Shown: piece by piece, positions 18,041-27,125 of the stretch | Layout of the letters: the number at the start of each line of letters is the position of its first letter | How positions within the stretch are numbered: the first letter of the stretch is position 1 | Assembly (NCBI GenBank): GCA_041167675.1 | Contig: JBEEIB010000146.1 | Coordinates: 10,297 to 74,296 of the forward strand | DNA from: DASTDH01 sp041167675 | Lineage (GTDB): Bacteria; Verrucomicrobiota; Verrucomicrobiia; Chthoniobacterales; JAFAMB01 | Length of the DNA stretch: 64,000 nucleotides | Reading direction: 5' to 3' | Notes under the pieces: generated by a model | The model's input: the letters and a program-made list of their open reading frames with translations, nothing else | Database searches by the model: none | What the model was told of the DNA's origin: nothing | Translations under genes and position numbers: made by a program

Positions 18041-20320
18041 CTAGTGTGGCGCTAGCGCTGCCAACAATTTGTCGTAGCGCGGATCCTTACGGAGCGGGTC
18101 GAAATAAGGTTCGAGTTTGAGATGGTTGTAGAAAAGGCCGTACGGTACCTTCGATAAGATGTCCAACTGTTGAAAGGCGAGATCCGGATGGTCAGCCCAC
18201 GCGTAAACGACAGCAAGATTCATCGCTACGAGGGGACCATCCACGGCATCTTTAGAGACGGGTAACAGCTCAACGGCGCGCTCGCCTTCGGAGATGGCAT
18301 CGTCTTTGTGCCCGAGCAACGCATCGACTACGGCCAAGTTGCTGAGCAGGATAGCATTTGTCGGTGAAGTCTCGACTTTCTGATTCAATAGCCGCCTTGT
18401 CCCGGAACCAACTTGTTCATCGGGCACTTGTCCCTGGAGCCGAGCGAGCAAGATGGAGTAACAATCAGCCGGAGCCGCAATGTCTCCGTAACGAAATAGC
18501 AAACCGTCCTCGCCTCTCACCTTATCAAGTAACTGTCTCGCTTGCTGCCAATCGCGACGACCAAGCGCTAGATTGAGGCGTTCAGCAAGAACAAGCTTGT
18601 CATCCGGTGTGGATGCAGAGAGCGATTCGAGTTGCGGGAGGTACGCCGTATCGTCTCCCGTTTTTACGACGTTCACATAATATTCCTTCCTCGCCTTCGC
18701 CATAGGCGCGTCTGGAACCCGAGCGATCAGTTGATCCCAGGCCCGCTCAGCTAGCGGGAACTGTCGAGTATTCGAGAGCGTTTCCGCTAAATCTGAAAGC
18801 GGTAGAGGATCGTGTGGATCGAGCTTGATTGCTTCGTTGAAAGAGTGAATTGCGCTCTCAAATCTGCCTTGTCGGCGAGCTATTAGCGCTTCGAGATAGT
18901 CCGTTTCGGCATTATTTGGCAAGCCTCGACGAGCGATCGCTAGCTCCGCCCGCGCGCGTTCATAGTCACGCCGGCTTCGGTAGAGGTGATTAGCGTGGGC
19001 TAACCGAACCTCTGGAAGATCGGGTTGCAGACGCAACGCGTCGTTGATTGCTTGATCTCCCAGAGTGCGCTGCGCAGAGCTCGGATCCCAAACAAGGTCC
19101 AAAGCGTCATGGGTATAGGCCATCAAACAATATGCACTCGCAAAATTCGGGTCGAGTTCCACGGCTTTCTGGAGCAGACTCAGAGCATCGCGCATGGGCC
19201 TCTCCTGGTGTCCGCTCACAGCGGACTGCGCACTTGTAACTTTTTCTTTAGCCTTAAGATACATGTCGTATGCCTCTAAATTCTCGGTTGGTTTTTGTTC
19301 GATCCGCTTTTTTTCTTCTGGAGAGAGTGCAGCTGATAGTTTGCCCGCAATAGTTTGAGCAACCTCGCTCTGAATTGTAAAGATATCAGTGAGATCCCGG
19401 TCGTAGCTATCAGCCCAGACTGCGTTATCACTACGAGCGTCGACCAACTGAGCACTCACCCGAACGCGGTTTCCGTCCCGGCGCACCGTTCCTTCCAGTA
19501 CGTTCGCGACACCCAACGCATAGGCAATCTGGCGCATATCACGCTTGGTGTCGGCCCGATACTGCATGACCGAGGTGCGGCTGATGACTTTGAGTTGGGC
19601 GATCTTGGCCAGGTTATTGAGAATTTCGTCCTGAACTCCGTCCGCGAAATAGCCATCATCCTTAGCCGCACTGATGCTCTCGAAGGGAAGGACGGCAACG
19701 CTCTTAGCCGAAATCTCGGCGAGCAAACCGTTGGCAATGGACTTTTGTTGTGCGGCCCGATCCGCTGCGATGTAGAACCACGCAGCTGTCAGGATTGCTG
19801 CGGCTGCGACGGCCAGGCCGCCTCCAACTAGCCAGTTGCGACGCTTCAGTGGGACAGCCAGGCCCGGGTAAGCAGTTGCTGACAGCGCGGCGGGATCCGG
19901 GTTGTTGATTGAGTCGCCGTTGGCCAACAGCTTTTTCACCCGTTCAGTTAACGAGTTGAGATGCTTTTCCAGCGGAGCTGAGACCGCATCTAACCAGTGT
20001 ACTGTCTCCAGGAAATAGCTCAGGCTGGTCTGCGGCAGCGTATCTTCGATGCGAAAAGGAATGACCTGCAGTCCCAGTGAGAAAGCTTTAGCAACTTCCC
20101 GTCGAACATGGCCCGAACCGTTCGCGTTTTCGGAAAACACGAGAACGAATACTCGACAAGCGGTGATCCCTCGCATGATCCCTTCGGTCCAATCGGACCC
20201 GTATTCAATGTTCCGAGGGGCCATCCAGCACGGGATCTCGGCAGACTCCAGCTGATGGCAAATAGCATCTGCTATTTCCTTGTCCTTACTCGAATGGCTA
20301 ATAAAGACCTGTGGCGTCAT
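18041..20320 (-). CDS. TIR-domain membrane protein with TolB-like and TPR regions
   Basis: A 759-residue multidomain protein. Residues 1-135 are a bacterial TIR domain (VFISHSSKDKEIADAI, IPCWMAPRNIEYGSDW, VFVLVFSENANGSG) that keeps Glu75 in HVRREVAKA, at the position of the catalytic Glu of NAD-cleaving TIRs. One membrane helix follows (about 168-190, LVGGGLAVAAAAILTAAWF). Residues about 205-330 form the region often found with adenylate-cyclase-like regulators (VAVLPFESIS, YFADGVQDEILNNLAKI). The remaining about 420 residues are TPR repeats (for example ALSLLQKAVELDPNFASAYC). It could be a signalling scaffold or an abortive-infection type sensor. It lies tail-to-tail with the methyltransferase, and no function is assigned. 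Confidence 0.85.
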   Translation of the reverse strand: MTPQVFISHSSKDKEIADAICHQLESAEIPCWMAPRNIEYGSDWTEGIMRGITACRVFVLVFSENANGSGHVRREVAKAFSLGLQVIPFRIEDTLPQTSLSYFLETVHWLDAVSAPLEKHLNSLTERVKKLLANGDSINNPDPAALSATAYPGLAVPLKRRNWLVGGGLAVAAAAILTAAWFYIAADRAAQQKSIANGLLAEISAKSVAVLPFESISAAKDDGYFADGVQDEILNNLAKIAQLKVISRTSVMQYRADTKRDMRQIAYALGVANVLEGTVRRDGNRVRVSAQLVDARSDNAVWADSYDRDLTDIFTIQSEVAQTIAGKLSAALSPEEKKRIEQKPTENLEAYDMYLKAKEKVTSAQSAVSGHQERPMRDALSLLQKAVELDPNFASAYCLMAYTHDALDLVWDPSSAQRTLGDQAINDALRLQPDLPEVRLAHANHLYRSRRDYERARAELAIARRGLPNNAETDYLEALIARRQGRFESAIHSFNEAIKLDPHDPLPLSDLAETLSNTRQFPLAERAWDQLIARVPDAPMAKARKEYYVNVVKTGDDTAYLPQLESLSASTPDDKLVLAERLNLALGRRDWQQARQLLDKVRGEDGLLFRYGDIAAPADCYSILLARLQGQVPDEQVGSGTRRLLNQKVETSPTNAILLSNLAVVDALLGHKDDAISEGERAVELLPVSKDAVDGPLVAMNLAVVYAWADHPDLAFQQLDILSKVPYGLFYNHLKLEPYFDPLRKDPRYDKLLAALAPH

Positions 20321-20746
20321 GGCGTGCCTCCAGTGCGCACGGCTCTATAGATAGATGGTTTGATCGACAATTGCTTGCAGAAAATTTATGGAGGATACGG
20401 GTGGGCCTCTCATTCGCGAGAGGGAGAAGGAGCGCGGAATACACAATACGGAAGACGGTACATGGGAGCAGATTACCCACGGGTAGGAGGGCGCGTCGCT
20501 TGCGACGCCCGGAAATAACCCCTGACATAAACACGCCATGCGGACCTCTAGGCCCGATTCCTCGGGTGCCCGTTGGGTGATCGGCGGGCGTCGCAAGCGA
20601 CGAACACTCCGAGGTTAGGGATAGGTCGCAAGACGGTCGGGAAGGGCTGTTAGCTAAAAAAGCCCCTGGCCATGGTCAAGAGCGTTGACTCCGGTTGATC
20701 CGTTCTCGGCGGTACCGGCGGTGTCGGCGCTCCCGGCGTTCCTTCG
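20321..20746. repeat. Intergenic fold-back with GGGCG(C)GTCGC arms
   Basis: The left arm around 20487-20512 (GAGGGCGCGTCGCTTGCGAC) and right arm around 20581-20603 (GGCGGGCGTCGCAAGCGACG) are imperfect reverse complements, and each arm is itself palindromic (GTCGCTTGCGAC). Further on, GTACCGGCGGTGTCGGCGCTCC (20709-20730, minus two bases) is one of several GGCGTTCTCGGCG-like tracts. No gene was seen. Confidence 0.65.
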
Positions 20747-21598
20747 CTAATTCGTGGCTCCAGCCGTCAATCCCCCACGCCAATATTTCCCAAGGAGGAT
20801 AAACGCCGCGATGAGCGGCAAAACGCTGATGAGCGAGCCCAGCGCAATCAGGTGATAGGATGGTTTTCCGCCGCCGGCGGCGTTGATGACGCTGTTCCAA
20901 ATGTTCAAGCCTAGCGTTAACGGGTATAGATCGTCGTTGCTGAGGACGATCAAAGGCAGAAAGAAGTTGTTCCAGGCACCGACAAAACTGAGCAACGCCA
21001 CTGTGACCAAGCCGGACTGCATGAGGGGCATTCCGAGATACCAAAAGATCCGCAGCTCACCGGCGCCATCCAGGCGCGCGGCTTCGATCAGATCGTTGGG
21101 AAATGAGGCGTTCCAGAAAACCCGCATCAGATAGAGACCAAAGGGATTCACCAGGCTCGGCAAGATGACCCCCCAGATGCTGTTCACCAAGCCGAGCCGA
21201 TAAAGCATGAGAAATAAGGGCAGAACCAGGGCGGTCGAAGGCACCATGATGGTACCGAGAATGAAGTTAAAAAGAAAGTGTTTACCGGGGAAGTCGTATT
21301 TGGCAAAGGCGTAGCCGCCCAACGCGCAAATCAATGTGCTTCCCACTGAAATCGATCCGGCGTAAAGGGGCGAATTGCCAAACCAACGGACAAAAATCCC
21401 GTCTCGAAAAGCGAACAGGTCTACGATGTTTTCAAAGAAGTGAGGCGGATTGGCGAACCAGAACCCGAAAGTCGTGAAAATCTGACTACTATCCTTGGTC
21501 ACGGCCGCCAGGATCCAAGTCGCCGGCAGGATGCAATAGAGAAGGAAGATCGCGAGGACGGCATGACGAAGTGCTCCGGGGAGGGAACGTGCGCCAAT
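20747..21598 (-). CDS. Carbohydrate ABC permease (MalG type) with disrupted 5' end
   Basis: CUT1 sugar permease with an intact C-terminus (GKYWRGGLTAGATN) and EAA loop DLIEAARLDGAGELRIFWYL. A GTG at 21502 would give 251 residues but omits the first membrane helix. The frame stays open upstream, encoding AVLAIFLLYCILPATWI directly before AVTKDSSQIF, so the real protein starts further up. No ATG or well-placed GTG precedes that helix before the in-frame stop at 21650-21652. Instead the sequence runs into a hairpin (GGGACCGGCTCCTGCCGGTCCC) and then a LacI remnant on the other strand. The 5' end therefore looks replaced by rearrangement, and expression is doubtful. No partner permease or binding protein is nearby. 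Confidence 0.75.
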   Translation of the reverse strand: MGARSLPGALRHAVLAIFLLYCILPATWILAAVTKDSSQIFTTFGFWFANPPHFFENIVDLFAFRDGIFVRWFGNSPLYAGSISVGSTLICALGGYAFAKYDFPGKHFLFNFILGTIMVPSTALVLPLFLMLYRLGLVNSIWGVILPSLVNPFGLYLMRVFWNASFPNDLIEAARLDGAGELRIFWYLGMPLMQSGLVTVALLSFVGAWNNFFLPLIVLSNDDLYPLTLGLNIWNSVINAAGGGKPSYHLIALGSLISVLPLIAAFILLGKYWRGGLTAGATN

Positions 21599-21601
21599 AT
21601 G

Positions 21602-21630
21602 GGCGGTAGGGACCGGCTCCTGCCGGTCCC
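21602..21630. repeat. Hairpin at the junction of two truncated genes
   Basis: A near-perfect stem-loop, GGGACCGGC-TCCT-GCCGGTCCC (21609-21630), sits where the permease start is lost on one strand and the LacI remnant begins on the other. It may be the scar of an inserted palindromic element. Confidence 0.6.
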
Positions 21631-21649
21631 ATTGAAGCGAGCCGACCTC

Positions 21650-22072
21650 TCACCTGGGCCGATGTGTGAAGGGGATTGGAGTGCGAAAAGCGGTTATCTC
21701 GCCGCACTCGAATTAATCCGCCATCACCGAGGTAATTTCACCGCGCTGGTGACCGCCAACGATCATAGGGCGCTGGGCGCATTGAGTGCTTTTCACAAGA
21801 ACGGAATCGCAGTCCCCGATGAAATATCGGTCATTGGATACGACGGCATGCCGGAGTCTGAGTTTTATCAGCCCTCGCTGACCACCATTTACCAGGATTT
21901 CGCGGCTCTCGGAGAGATGAGTGTTGAGTTTCTTCTAAGAATGATCAACCAGCCTGGTACTTCGCCTCAACGTTTCATTTTGAAGCCGGTCCTGGTCCCC
22001 AGAAGGAGCACCGCGCCGCAGAACCACAAAAGAAAATATAAACCACGAATGGACGCTAATGGACGCGAATAA
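21650..22072 (+). pseudogene. LacI-family regulator, C-terminal remnant
   Basis: Encodes the second half of a LacI/GalR ligand-binding domain: EGDWSAKSGYLAALELI, FTALVTANDHRALGALSAF, PDEISVIGYDGMPESEFYQP, LTTIYQDFAALGEMSVEFLL and ending around VPRRSTAPQ. The helix-turn-helix and first half of the sensor domain are absent, and the open frame upstream (21440-21640) is antisense to the permease. It sits just before the GH42 gene, where an intact galactoside repressor would be expected. Confidence 0.8.
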
Positions 22073-22327
22073 ACGAACTTAATTCGTGTTCATTCGTGTC
22101 GATTCGCGGTTGAAAAAACCTCGACCAAACAGCGAAAAGCAAAAACTAACCACGAGTAGACGCTAATGGACGCGAATCAACGGATCTAATGCGTGTTCAT
22201 TCGCGTCGATTCGCGGTTGAAAAAGCCTCGACCAAACAGCGAAAAGCAAAAACTAACCACGAATAGACACTAATGGACGCGAATCAACGGATCTAATGCG
22301 TGTTCATTCGTGTCGATTCGCGGTTGG
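22041..22327. repeat. 107-bp tandem repeat, 2.7 copies, each a hairpin
   Basis: Units begin at 22041, 22148 and 22255 (period 107 bp). Each starts AACCACGA(A/G)T.GACGCTAATGGACG-like and contains, about 40 bp later, a segment ending GTGTCGATTCGCGGTT that is its imperfect reverse complement. Every unit can therefore form a stem of about 30 bp. Units are joined by the spacer CCTCGACCAAACAGCGAAAAG. The third copy ends 12 bp before the GH42 start codon. Confidence 0.9.
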
Positions 22328-22338
22328 AAAACAACGAA

Positions 22339-24303
22339 ATGACGTCACGAACGCTACTCTCTACACCAAGCCTTGGTGTTTGTTATTATCCGGAACATTT
22401 GCTCACGGATTATTGGGCTACCGATTTTGATTCCATGCGTGAAATCGGAATACGCATCGTTCGCGTAGGTGAGTTCGCGTGGAGTAGGCTTGAGCCGGAG
22501 CCAAGCGAATACCGATTCTCCTGGTTGGAGCAACTTCTGGATTTGGCCGAATCGAAGAGTTTGTCCATTGTCCTTGGTACCCCAACGTCCGCGCGCCGAA
22601 GTGGCTGGTGGATCGGATGCCTGACATGGTTGCGGTCGATGCATGGACAACGGAAAGGATTCGGTTCGCGGCGCCATTACTGTTTTTCGCATCTCGGTTA
22701 CCGAAAGGAATGTGTGCGCATTGTAACTAAATTGGCCCAAGCCTTCGGCGAACACCCGGCGGTTATTGCCTGGCAGACGGACAACGAATTTGGTTGCCAC
22801 GATACCGTACTGAGCTATTCCGACGCCGATCGCTCCGCCTTTCGAGCCTGGTTGCGAAACCGCTATCTATCAATTGAACAGTTAAACCAGGCTTGGGGAA
22901 ATGTTTTCTGGAGCATGGAGTACAGGAGCTTCGACGAGATCGAGCTTCCGAATCTTACGGTTACAGATCCAAATCCAGCTCATGAGCTCGATTATCGCCG
23001 CTTCTCCTCGGACGAGGTCGACAGCTTCAATCGGTTACAAGTGGACCTTATTCGTCAGTATTCGCCGGGGCGAGCGGTTCTTCACAATTTCATGGCGACC
23101 TTTCTGGACTTCGACCATTTCAAAGTTTCCAAATCGCGGATGCGGCGAGTTGGGATTCTTATCCGTTGGGGGCGCTCACGCTGCTGAAGGCGCCCGAAGC
23201 GTACAAAGCCCGCCACCTTCGACTGGGTGATCCCGATCTCAGTGCCTTTCATCATGACCTTTATCGAGCCTGCGGCAGAGGTCGATTCTGGATTATGGAG
23301 CAGCAACCCGGGCCAGTGAACTGGGCGGCCTACAACCCTGCTCCGCACCCTGGCGCGGTTCGCCTTTGGACCTTCGAGGCGATCGCCCACGGGGCCGAAG
23401 TCGTCAGTTATTTCTGTTGGCGACAAGCGCCTTTTGCTCAGGAACAGATGCACTCCGGGTTGAATCTGCCCGATCGACAACCTGACGTCGGTGCATTCGA
23501 AGTTCGTCAAACTGCGAATGAACTTTCCCAGCTCGATCTAGCGTCGTTAGTGCCGGCAGAGACCGCACTGGTGTACGACTACGAAGCCGCATGGACGCTC
23601 GCTATTCAGCCGCAAAGGGAGGACTTTGATTACTTTGCGGTAGCCATCAGCTTCTATCGAGCGCTCAGACGATTCGGTCTGAATATCGATATTCTTCCAC
23701 CGGGCGCTCCATTAGATGGTTACAAATTGGTAATGATTCCTCCGCTCCCAATCGTGTCTGCGAGCTTGATGCAATCCCTCACGCGATTTAATGGTCAGGT
23801 TCTCATCGGTCCGCGTACTGGATCCAAAACGCCAAATTTTCAAATCCCGGCCGAACTCCCGCCCGGTCCACTCCAAGAGGTGATGCCGATAAAAATCGTT
23901 CGGGTGGAGTCTTTACCGGATTTTGTTTCCTTCCCCTTGGTGTGGGAATCGGCCCAGTACCAATGCAATTTATGGCTCGAACACGTGCGAACTGATCTGG
24001 TGCCATTCATCCGGCTCGCAGATGGACACGGAATCGGCTATCGGAACGGCAACATCACCTATCTGGCGACGTTGCCGGAGCAATTTTTGCTGGGCGAAAT
24101 TGTTGAAGATCTTCTAAACGCCGAAGGGTTCAAATTGAGCGAAATACCACCAGGCATTCGCGTCCGCACCCGCGGGAAGCATCGGTTTTTCTTTAACTAT
24201 AATCCCGAACCGGTGAAGTTGAATCTGCCGCCTGAAATTCGTAATGGGTGTCGCGGAGATGCCGGCCGCTGGTGTGACAATTGTGGAAGTGGCTCCGCTT
24301 TAA
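22339..24303 (+). pseudogene. Beta-galactosidase GH42, multiply frameshifted
   Basis: A full-length GH42 sequence is recognisable but split over frames. It starts MTSRTLLSTPSLGVCYYPEH at 22339. One base is lost near 22598 and two more near 22640, so the conserved WLVDRMPDM segment is out of frame before GFGSRRHYCFS resumes. The acid/base region AWQTDNEFGCHDT is intact. Another base is lost near 23130 (VSQIADAASWDSYPLGALTLL needs the frame change). A last shift near 24240 moves the true C-terminus EMPAAGVTIVEVAPL out of frame; its stop is at 24301-24303. The nucleophile-side domain (FWIMEQQPGPVNWA) is present. At least four separate indels make this a dead gene unless sequence quality is poor locally. 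Confidence 0.85.
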
Positions 24304-24779
24304 GGTGAGCGATGATTCGAAGAGCGCCGAAGGCGCGTTTCAAGAAAGCCTAGGGCTTCGCCCTGGGCGCAGCCCTAGGAACAGGAATTTGGAGCGATCG
24401 AGCGCTGAAAGCGCGTGCCAACTACATACGCGCATCATGCCGTACATTGTCAGGGGTGTTGCATTTGATAAACGATACCTTCGGGACCAGTAGCGTGTTG
24501 AAACGCACCTTCAGTGCGTGCTATTGGGGGGGACGAATCCTAGGGCTGCGCCCTCTAGGCTTTCTTGAAAACACGCCTTCGGCGCTCGGCAATAATCCCG
24601 TGCCCACAAGAAAATCGAGGCGAGGATCCGGCGTGTTTGTTCTCTTTCAAAACGTCCAGAATTACGGACAACGAAAGAGCGGAGAGCTGCCGACAGTGGC
24701 TGAACTTTCTTCTAAATTTCTAAATTCCGGATTCTAACTTCTCAAATTACGGCACATCCTCTGCTAAGAATTTTTCGAG
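24304..24779. repeat. Large fold-back, 'CCTAGGG' family copy 2
   Basis: The left arm 24323-24380 (GCGCCGAAGGCGCGTTTCA, AGAAAGCCTAGGGC) pairs with the right arm 24537-24590 (CCTAGGGCTGCGCCC, AGGCTTTCTTG, GCCTTCGGCGCTC). An inner pair, GAGCGCTGAAAGCGCG and GCACCTTCAGTGCGTGC, lies between. It is about 265 bp overall. A decayed solo version lies at 3440-3530. No gene was seen; short frames here are low-quality. Confidence 0.8.
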
Positions 24780-26108
24780 ATGAGTACGCAAGTGATAGGT
24801 CGAACCCTGGATGAAATCCCTCTGTATCGTGAAGGCGTCTCAGACGACGAATCCGTTCTGAGATTTCAGGAGGATCCTATCGGTTTTCATCTCCGTGCTT
24901 TTCGACAGCTAGGGCCAATCTACGCCACTTATTTTCGCAAACGAACATGGGTCGTGCTAGCCGGTCTGGAAGCCAACGACTTTGTCTGGCGTAACTGGAA
25001 GATTTGGGACTATTCAGAAGCGAATGCTCCGTTCCTGGACGAGATGGGGACCGACCACGTTACTGCGCTGGACGGTGAACATCACCGAGACAAGCGTACG
25101 ATTCTTAAGCCTGCTTTTGATCAAGCACCCGCAATCCGTTTCTTGCCGGAATTTCATCGTCTACTGGAAGACGAGCTGCGTAAAGTAAGCCAAGAACGAA
25201 TCGAATTGACCAAGTTTTGGGCGAAAGTCATCACCAAGATCAATAGTCGAACTGTCGCTTGCGCGGAGATTCCCGACGATGTCATCGAACGAATGGCGGA
25301 ATGGGAATACCAGATGTTGCCAGGGTTGTTCTTGGATGATGGCAGGACCTCATACATCGAACGCGAGCGGTATCGGGCTCTCAAAGCGGAGACGTTCACC
25401 TGGCTGCGCAAGATCGTCGATGAGCGCCTGGCGAATCCCGGCCTTTACGACGATAACTTTGCCGCAACACTCAAAGCGAGAGCAATTCATGAAGGGGGCA
25501 GTCCGGATCGCGATCGATTAGTCAACGATCTTTATCTGATCTTGCTGGCTGGAACTGACAACACTTCGAGCCTTATCAATTCGGCGCTCATCCTGGTCGC
25601 GGCCTATCCGGAATGGTTGGGCGCCTTACGCGAGGAACTGGATTTATGGGATGGACGCGATATCAGAGCCTTAGCGCAAATGCCGAGACTGAAAGCGTCA
25701 ATTTTAGAAACTCAACGGATACGGCCAGGGATCTTCGCGCTCGGTAAGCACGCGGGAGAAGATTTCGAATTTGAGGGTTATCGGGTACCGGCCGGAACGG
25801 ATGTGTTGCATGTCAATACTCTTGGCCATTTCTTGGAAGAGGTGTACGAAGAGCCCTTTCGATTTAAGCCAGAGCGATTCTTGGAACAGGATAAATTCGT
25901 GCCTAAGACGTTTGGCTTATTTGGCGGTGGACCTCACGTCTGTCTGGGAAGAAATCACAGCCTGATGCAAACGCCCATTGCAGTGGCGCAGGCGATTCGA
26001 AATTACGATGTCATGTTTGAGGAGCCGCCGGAAAAACATGTCCGGGTAGCCTATGCCGGATCCCGCGTCCATGAGGAGCTTTGGGTGAAATTAGTACCTC
26101 GGCGGTGA
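24780..26108 (+). CDS. Cytochrome P450
   Basis: Soluble bacterial haem monooxygenase of 442 residues. The I-helix oxygen-activation motif is LAGTDNTSS (about residue 257), the ExxR pair lies in ILETQRIRPG, and the haem-binding loop is FGLFGGGPHVCLGRN with the ligand Cys at residue 388. There is no N-terminal membrane anchor. No ferredoxin, ferredoxin reductase or obvious biosynthetic partner is adjacent, so its substrate is unknown. A link to the RiPP locus 7 kb upstream would be speculative. ATG at 24780 is preceded by weak ribosome-binding sequence only. Confidence 0.95.
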   Translation: MSTQVIGRTLDEIPLYREGVSDDESVLRFQEDPIGFHLRAFRQLGPIYATYFRKRTWVVLAGLEANDFVWRNWKIWDYSEANAPFLDEMGTDHVTALDGEHHRDKRTILKPAFDQAPAIRFLPEFHRLLEDELRKVSQERIELTKFWAKVITKINSRTVACAEIPDDVIERMAEWEYQMLPGLFLDDGRTSYIERERYRALKAETFTWLRKIVDERLANPGLYDDNFAATLKARAIHEGGSPDRDRLVNDLYLILLAGTDNTSSLINSALILVAAYPEWLGALREELDLWDGRDIRALAQMPRLKASILETQRIRPGIFALGKHAGEDFEFEGYRVPAGTDVLHVNTLGHFLEEVYEEPFRFKPERFLEQDKFVPKTFGLFGGGPHVCLGRNHSLMQTPIAVAQAIRNYDVMFEEPPEKHVRVAYAGSRVHEELWVKLVPRR

Positions 26109-26541
26109 AGGAGCGGTAATCGACGGAGTCAGTAATCGTGATTAGTACATCAAATAGCGTCCCGCTAGTCGGTGGAGATAGGAAAGCGTTCGGCGTTTGG
26201 CGGTCGGCGTTTTCCGTTCCCGGCGCTCGCGGCGATGTCGGCGTTCTCGGCGTTTCCTGGAGAGTGATTCGTGATTGGTGGCAATACCAGCACGAAGCGC
26301 AGCGAGATTTTAGCCCGGGCTAGGTTTTCGCAGCTCTTCGGGCCGCATATTAGTCACAGCCGAGGTACGCCAAACGCTGATACGACTGTCCCGGCGCTAC
26401 TGGCTTTTGGCTCCTTCCACTTTGTCATCCGCCTCCTCTCACTTTTCACCTCTCACCTTTCACCGTCTGCAGTTCGCGGCGCTCCCGTCGTTATTAATTT
26501 GACGGTCAGGCTCGCGAGTATATCCTTTTGACCTTCCGTCT
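26109..26541. other. Intergenic gap with GGCGTT(C/T)CCGGCG tracts
   Basis: Repeated short motifs such as GCGTTTGGCGGTCGGCGTT and GATGTCGGCGTTCTCGGCG at 26190-26255, followed by pyrimidine-rich CTCACTTTTCACC runs (26437-26465). No gene or clear promoter was recognised. The gap ends at the tRNA. Confidence 0.4.
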
Positions 26542-26628
26542 GGTGAGGTGGCTGAGCGGTCGAAAGCGGCGCTTTGCTAAAGCGTTATACTGGCAACGGT
26601 ATCCAGGGTTCGAATCCCTGCCTCACCG
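26542..26628 (+). tRNA. tRNA-Ser (anticodon GCU)
   Basis: 87-nt gene. The acceptor stem GGTGAGG (26542-26548) pairs with CCTCACC (26621-26627), with discriminator G at 26628. The D arm contains TGGCTGAGCGGTCGAAAGCG, the anticodon loop is TTGCTAA (anticodon GCT, reading AGC/AGU), a long variable arm marks a class II tRNA, and the T arm is CAGGGTTCGAATCCCTG. The CCA end is not encoded. Confidence 0.96.
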
Positions 26629-26763
26629 CTCTATTTTAGCGCTTTCGCGACTCGATACGAGCGAGTTACGCGCAGAGCGTCACAGCTTCTCGAATGTTAC
26701 GATAGTGCGCAAAAATGAGCGGAAATGAGTCTTTTATGAAAACTTTTGATAACTTTCCGTTCC

Positions 26764-27080
26764 GACGAAAAGCGCGGAGTGGAGCTTTTCCGGCTCGCGA
26801 AGGAAAAGGGGTTGGAAGGAATCATCGCGAAACGTAAGAGGAGCACGTATCAGCCTGGCCGGCGCTCACTGGATGGCTAAAGATTAAGGCACGATCGCAG
26901 CAAGAGTTCGTTGTCGGCTCCACCGAAGGCAAAGGAAGCCGAAAACATTTAGGCGCCCTATTATTGGGTGCGTACCGAAACGGAAAGCTTCGCTATTTCG
27001 GCCACTCCGGCGCAGGCTTCAGTGAAAAGGGAATAAGCGAAACGATTGAGCGACTAAAGCCGCCTTTCATCGCCGACTGA
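26764..27080 (+). pseudogene. ATP-dependent DNA ligase (LigD-type) remnant
   Basis: About 105 residues of the ligase/OB region of LigD: LFRLAKEKGLEGIIAKRKRS (family motif EGIIAKR), TYQPGRRSLD, a one-base frameshift at 26873 (a T missing before TGG), then WLKIKARSQQEFVVGSTEGK, LGALLLGAYRNGKLRYFGHS and a stop at 27078. The catalytic Lys motif and the rest of the gene are absent. It lies 136 bp downstream of tRNA-Ser, a common integration point, so it may be debris from an integrated element. Confidence 0.8.
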
Positions 27081-27125
27081 TGAAATCGTACGGGTTGCGC
27101 GACTCTAGCCCGAGCAAGTGTCGCC

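Noticed and set aside
22036..22330. CRISPR array
   Set aside because: Units are about 107 bp, nearly identical throughout and lack unique spacers; this is a tandem hairpin repeat.
24304..24737. Two short plus-strand frames between GH42 and P450
   Set aside because: They lie inside the fold-back element and have no protein-like features.
24780..26108. P450 as tailoring enzyme of the borosin locus
   Set aside because: Nearly 7 kb and several unrelated or decayed genes separate them; no evidence of a shared operon.
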